Positions 42,401 to 43,967 of a stretch of DNA of 43,967 nucleotides are shown here, piece by piece. Origin of the DNA: Acidovorax sp. MR-S7 (lineage in GTDB: Bacteria > Pseudomonadota > Gammaproteobacteria > Burkholderiales > Burkholderiaceae_C). The number at the start of each line of letters is the position of its first letter. The stretch's first letter is position 1. A program made the position numbers and the translations under genes. Where the stretch lies: the NCBI RefSeq assembly GCF_000400995.2, contig NZ_DF238953.1, positions 1-43,967 on the forward strand, read 5' to 3'. Under the pieces are notes generated by a model, which searched no databases, had not been told where the DNA came from, and saw nothing but the letters and a program-made list of their open reading frames with translations.

Positions 42401-43074
42401 GGGGTTTGCAACTGGTGGTCGTTGGCCACGTAGACCACCTGGCAGCCCAGCAGCCGCGCTTCGGTGGCGACGCTGCCGCCCGCGTAGGCGTAGACCACCT
42501 GCGCCTGGCTCAGCAGGTGCCAGCGCTCGTGCGTGCCCACGGGCTGCTCGGCGAAGGGGGAGATGTCCTGCAGCGCCGCGTGTTCCGGCCGCAGCCGGTA
42601 ATGGCGGCTCGGGAAGTGGCCCGAATACACCAGCGCGGCGATGGGGCGCGGGCCCTGCCAGGGCAGCGCCAGCAGCGCCGGGTCGAACCACGGCAGCGCG
42701 GCGCCCAGGGTCTGCGCCTCGCCCGTGGGCAGGGTGAAGTCCAGCCGGGTGAGCAGGTCCGGCGCATCCGGCTGCTGGATGGTGGGCGTGAAGCGCACCT
42801 GCAGACCGGGCAGCGAGCGTTCGCCCGCCTGCATCTGGATGCTGATCGGCGTCAGCCCCGCGAGGTAGTGCGAGGCCATCGCCGGGGGCGTGAGCAGCGG
42901 CGTCCACCACCCGCCATGCATCGCCACCGTATCCACCAGATACGCCGGATAGCCCGCCCGGTTGAGCTGGTGGCACAGCATGTGCAACTGCGCCGCATGC
43001 GGGGCGCCGTCGGTGAGCAGGTGCGGCGCGTGGATGTAATAGGGCGAGGGCAGGGCGGATGCGGGTGGATGCAT
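39445..43074 (-). CDS. Large multi-module glycosyltransferase (paralogue B)
   Basis: 1209 residues from ATG 43074, chosen because it gives the same distance to the conserved YYI-AP motif as in paralogue A; a GTG at 43101 would add 9 residues. N-terminal block (about 10-350; LPSPYYIHAPHLLTDGAPHA, LHMLCHQLNRAGYPAYLVDT, VVYAYAGGSVATEARLLGCQ); GT2-like block (about 365-545); GT2 domain (about 560-770; HDLVLVCDDDIEWMDAEAVP provides a DDD motif, GSCWMARRSAVLAAGGLDEV); C-terminal GT4-like block (about 850-1195; RIRIGWAGAAQHLGDLRLVQ, LRLLEYGAMGWPVVCSDVYP). First gene of the island after flagellin. Predicted role is to build the glycan on flagellin or on another surface acceptor. Confidence 0.85.
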   Translation of the reverse strand: MHPPASALPSPYYIHAPHLLTDGAPHAAQLHMLCHQLNRAGYPAYLVDTVAMHGGWWTPLLTPPAMASHYLAGLTPISIQMQAGERSLPGLQVRFTPTIQQPDAPDLLTRLDFTLPTGEAQTLGAALPWFDPALLALPWQGPRPIAALVYSGHFPSRHYRLRPEHAALQDISPFAEQPVGTHERWHLLSQAQVVYAYAGGSVATEARLLGCQVVYVANDHQLQTPPRHPMDTWGTHLNTLGAPLDARPYGTQAFRDALDALAPQAPPLLARLIEATQAAAAALPQRQAWNAQQLHSVEPWLPTSPQSRAARADELAIDRMCRDYEAWKAKATPTEIYSDICAELVAKGQVRPPTVHIFGHGRPTDALADAMDDLGKSWLPPGRVVIHADLPAPGELGEGMQWVGPGDAWPAAPRKEEWVVLLEAGTRLEPYSLIELLAAARRHPGAQMVYAAHDVALAPGRTLPQFTGGANVEWLRGTNYLGGVAAVRAAAWQDVPGHGRYASAYRLALRLGAASVHYVDKVLSHAAPQLAEGQEEEEFTAAQAELQLLHPGTTLQAGDLLGCWRVRYPDDGAPVSLLVPTGKQQGYLRSLLLSCVQRAPGSIGEALLVVQDEDLPSMEQFVRQWPHAAELPLRLIASGGGAYSHARGINLGMAAAAHDLVLVCDDDIEWMDAEAVPELRRLFAERSVAIAAPRLVVQQEDNPLVVAGPHLAGADGLLLNYTGERQGVPERGCLNRLQMAQDVAGVHGSCWMARRSAVLAAGGLDEVHTPLFQPVADLGYRLQQAGWRLVWTPHANAAHMGGMTLKALRRDPVQALALSQAAVDESRYMQTRWVGFAGQHPLYSKHLSGHRPYALDTDMVNTWSLDIQARPRVLALPLRSGSGQYRVIEPLDAVQLHSLAETCVVEPEKPGQTTRRVLTPLDVARFQPDRIVVQHSTSDQDIDNLRAIRRAHPQAFIVQLMDDLASDLPSSHPSYRSGQREGHTRTVQALALSDRLIVSTQPLADYYAPYCKDIRLVPNALDMRHWSGLQRPARTGGRIRIGWAGAAQHLGDLRLVQRVVQALAGKVDWVFMGMCPDELRPYVKEFHGFVSYKDYPAKLASLDLDIAIAPLENNPFNACKSNLRLLEYGAMGWPVVCSDVYPYQTDDPPVLRVPDDDGAWLDALGRLIADAGFRQTQGQALHDWLQARYTLERHAEDWFRAIFAPPAGQ

Positions 43075-43126
43075 GGCATGGGGCGTGCCCTGGCGGAACA
43101 CGGTTCGGTGGGTGGTATTGCTCCTG

Positions 43127-43178
43127 GTTTGATAGCTCCTTGCGCTTATCCATCAGGCGCTGGATGCCATTTTGGCTT
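43127..43178. repeat. Dispersed intergenic repeat, copy 8
   Basis: The repeat reads ggtttgatagctccttgcgc, ttatccatcaggcgctggat, gccattttgg. It lies directly after the flagellin stop and before the large glycosyltransferase, and may form the 3' end of the flagellin mRNA. Confidence 0.75.
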
Positions 43179-43181
43179 GTA

Positions 43182-43967
43182 TCAACTCTGGAGCAGCCTC
43201 AGCACATTCTGGGGCAACTGGTTGGCCTGGGCGATCATGGCGGTGCCGGCCTGCTGCAGGATCTGCGTGCGGCTGAGGTTGGCCGTCTCCTGGGCGAAGT
43301 CGGCATCCATGATGCGGCTGCGGGCCTGCGACTGGTTCTCCACTGCCGTGCGCAGGTACGAGATGGTGTTCTCGAAACGGCTTTGCAGCGCGCCCAGCGT
43401 GGCGCGGCGGCCGTTCACGGCGGACAGGGCGCCGTCCAGCGCCGAGATGAGGGCGATGTTGCCGCTGGCCGCGCTGGTCACCAGGCCGGAGCTGGCGCCG
43501 CCCGCCGCCACGCCGCTGAAGGCGGCGTCGCCGTCCAGGCTGATGTCCGCGCTGCCGATGGTGATCTGGTTCTCGGCGCCGGCGTTGGCGCCTACCTGGA
43601 AGGTGTAGTCGGTCGTGGTGCGCAGGATGGACTCGCCGTTGAACTGGGTGGCGCTCAGCATGCGGTTGAGTTCCTTGCCCAGCTGCTCGTATTCGTTGCT
43701 CAGCTTCTGGATGTCGCCGCCGGAGACGGCGCCGGAGCCGGTGGAGTTCGGCGCGTTCGACGCCTGGATCGCCAGCTCGCGCATGCGCTGCAGCATGTCG
43801 TTCATGGCCGAGAGGCCGCCTTCGGCCACCTGTGCCATGGAAATGGCGTCGCCCGCGTTGCGGATGGCGACGTTCATGCCGCGGATCTGGGTATTCATGC
43901 GGTCGGCGATGGCCAGGCCGGCGGCGTCGTCCTTGGCGCTGTTGATGCGCAGGCCCGAGGACAGGCG
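43182..43967 (-). CDS. fliC: Flagellin (5' end lies beyond the window)
   Basis: 261 residues are present and the gene runs off the right edge; about 30 N-terminal residues are missing by comparison with the family. The edge reads RLSSGLRINSAKDDAAGLAI, then NTQIRGMNVAIRNAGDAISM, the conserved D0/D1 start. The C-terminus is typical (LRTAVENQSQARSRIMDADF, ETANLSRTQILQQAGTAMIA, QANQLPQNVLRLLQS). The central variable part is short and rich in Ala, Gly and Ser (AAFSGVAAGGASSGLVTSAA, SGNIALI), so the whole protein should be about 290 residues. It is the most plausible acceptor of the glycan made by the adjacent island. A second flagellin copy beyond the edge cannot be excluded. Confidence 0.95.
   Translation of the reverse strand, partial: RLSSGLRINSAKDDAAGLAIADRMNTQIRGMNVAIRNAGDAISMAQVAEGGLSAMNDMLQRMRELAIQASNAPNSTGSGAVSGGDIQKLSNEYEQLGKELNRMLSATQFNGESILRTTTDYTFQVGANAGAENQITIGSADISLDGDAAFSGVAAGGASSGLVTSAASGNIALISALDGALSAVNGRRATLGALQSRFENTISYLRTAVENQSQARSRIMDADFAQETANLSRTQILQQAGTAMIAQANQLPQNVLRLLQS

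Noticed and set aside
38740-43608. Very long plus-strand open frame (1622 codons) opposite rfbF, the large glycosyltransferase and flagellin
   Set aside because: It is antisense to clearly recognisable proteins, its translation is low-complexity (Gln/His/Arg/Gly-rich), and such frames arise from the GC-rich third positions of the real genes.
1-43967. CRISPR arrays, tRNA or rRNA genes, complete insertion sequences, prophage genes
   Set aside because: Looked for by eye; no regularly spaced direct repeats, no tRNA-like cloverleaf and no transposase or phage protein was recognised.

Overview
The window looks like chromosomal DNA from a high-GC betaproteobacterium, most likely family Comamonadaceae (Acidovorax or a close relative). 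The evidence is the base composition, the protein sequences of the flagellar genes, and eight copies of a dispersed intergenic repeat (core close to CTTGCGCTTGATGGATAAG, then CGCTGGAGGCC) of a type I associate with Comamonadaceae genomes. The genus call is inference. No RNA gene, CRISPR array or complete mobile element was found, and no stretch over 300 bases lacks a gene.

Left flank (1-3903): a broken C-terminal piece of a MocR/GntR-type regulator; a nitronate monooxygenase-like protein with an extra helical C-terminal domain, transcribed divergently from a LysR regulator across a perfect 10-bp inverted repeat; and an HDOD-domain signalling protein that appears to be the last gene of the flg operon.

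Flagellar region (3943-25722): flgBCDEFGHIJKL runs right to left. It is divergent from flgA, flgM and flgN, and flgM has a clear FliA (sigma-28) promoter. Convergent to flgN lies a tightly overlapping block read right to left: motA-motB-cheY-cheZ-(terminator)-flhB-flhA-flhF-flhG-like-fliA. The FlhG-like protein has no P-loop, and the flhB start codon sits against a perfect hairpin.

Glycan island (25857-43074): twelve genes on the minus strand between motA and the flagellin gene. Two very large multi-module glycosyltransferases bracket the CDP-3,6-dideoxyhexose genes (rfbF, rfbG, rfbH), a NeuB-type PEP-condensing synthase, an acetolactate-synthase-like TPP enzyme, a phytanoyl-CoA-type dioxygenase, a TylF-type methyltransferase, an extended SDR, a second methyltransferase and a HAD phosphatase. 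Most of these genes overlap by a few bases or nearly touch, so they are probably translated as one unit. The simplest reading is that the cluster builds and attaches an unusual branched, methylated, CDP-activated deoxy sugar, most likely to flagellin, whose 3' part (fliC-like, 43182-43967) closes the window. The enzyme families are seen in the sequence; the exact sugar and the flagellin target are inference.
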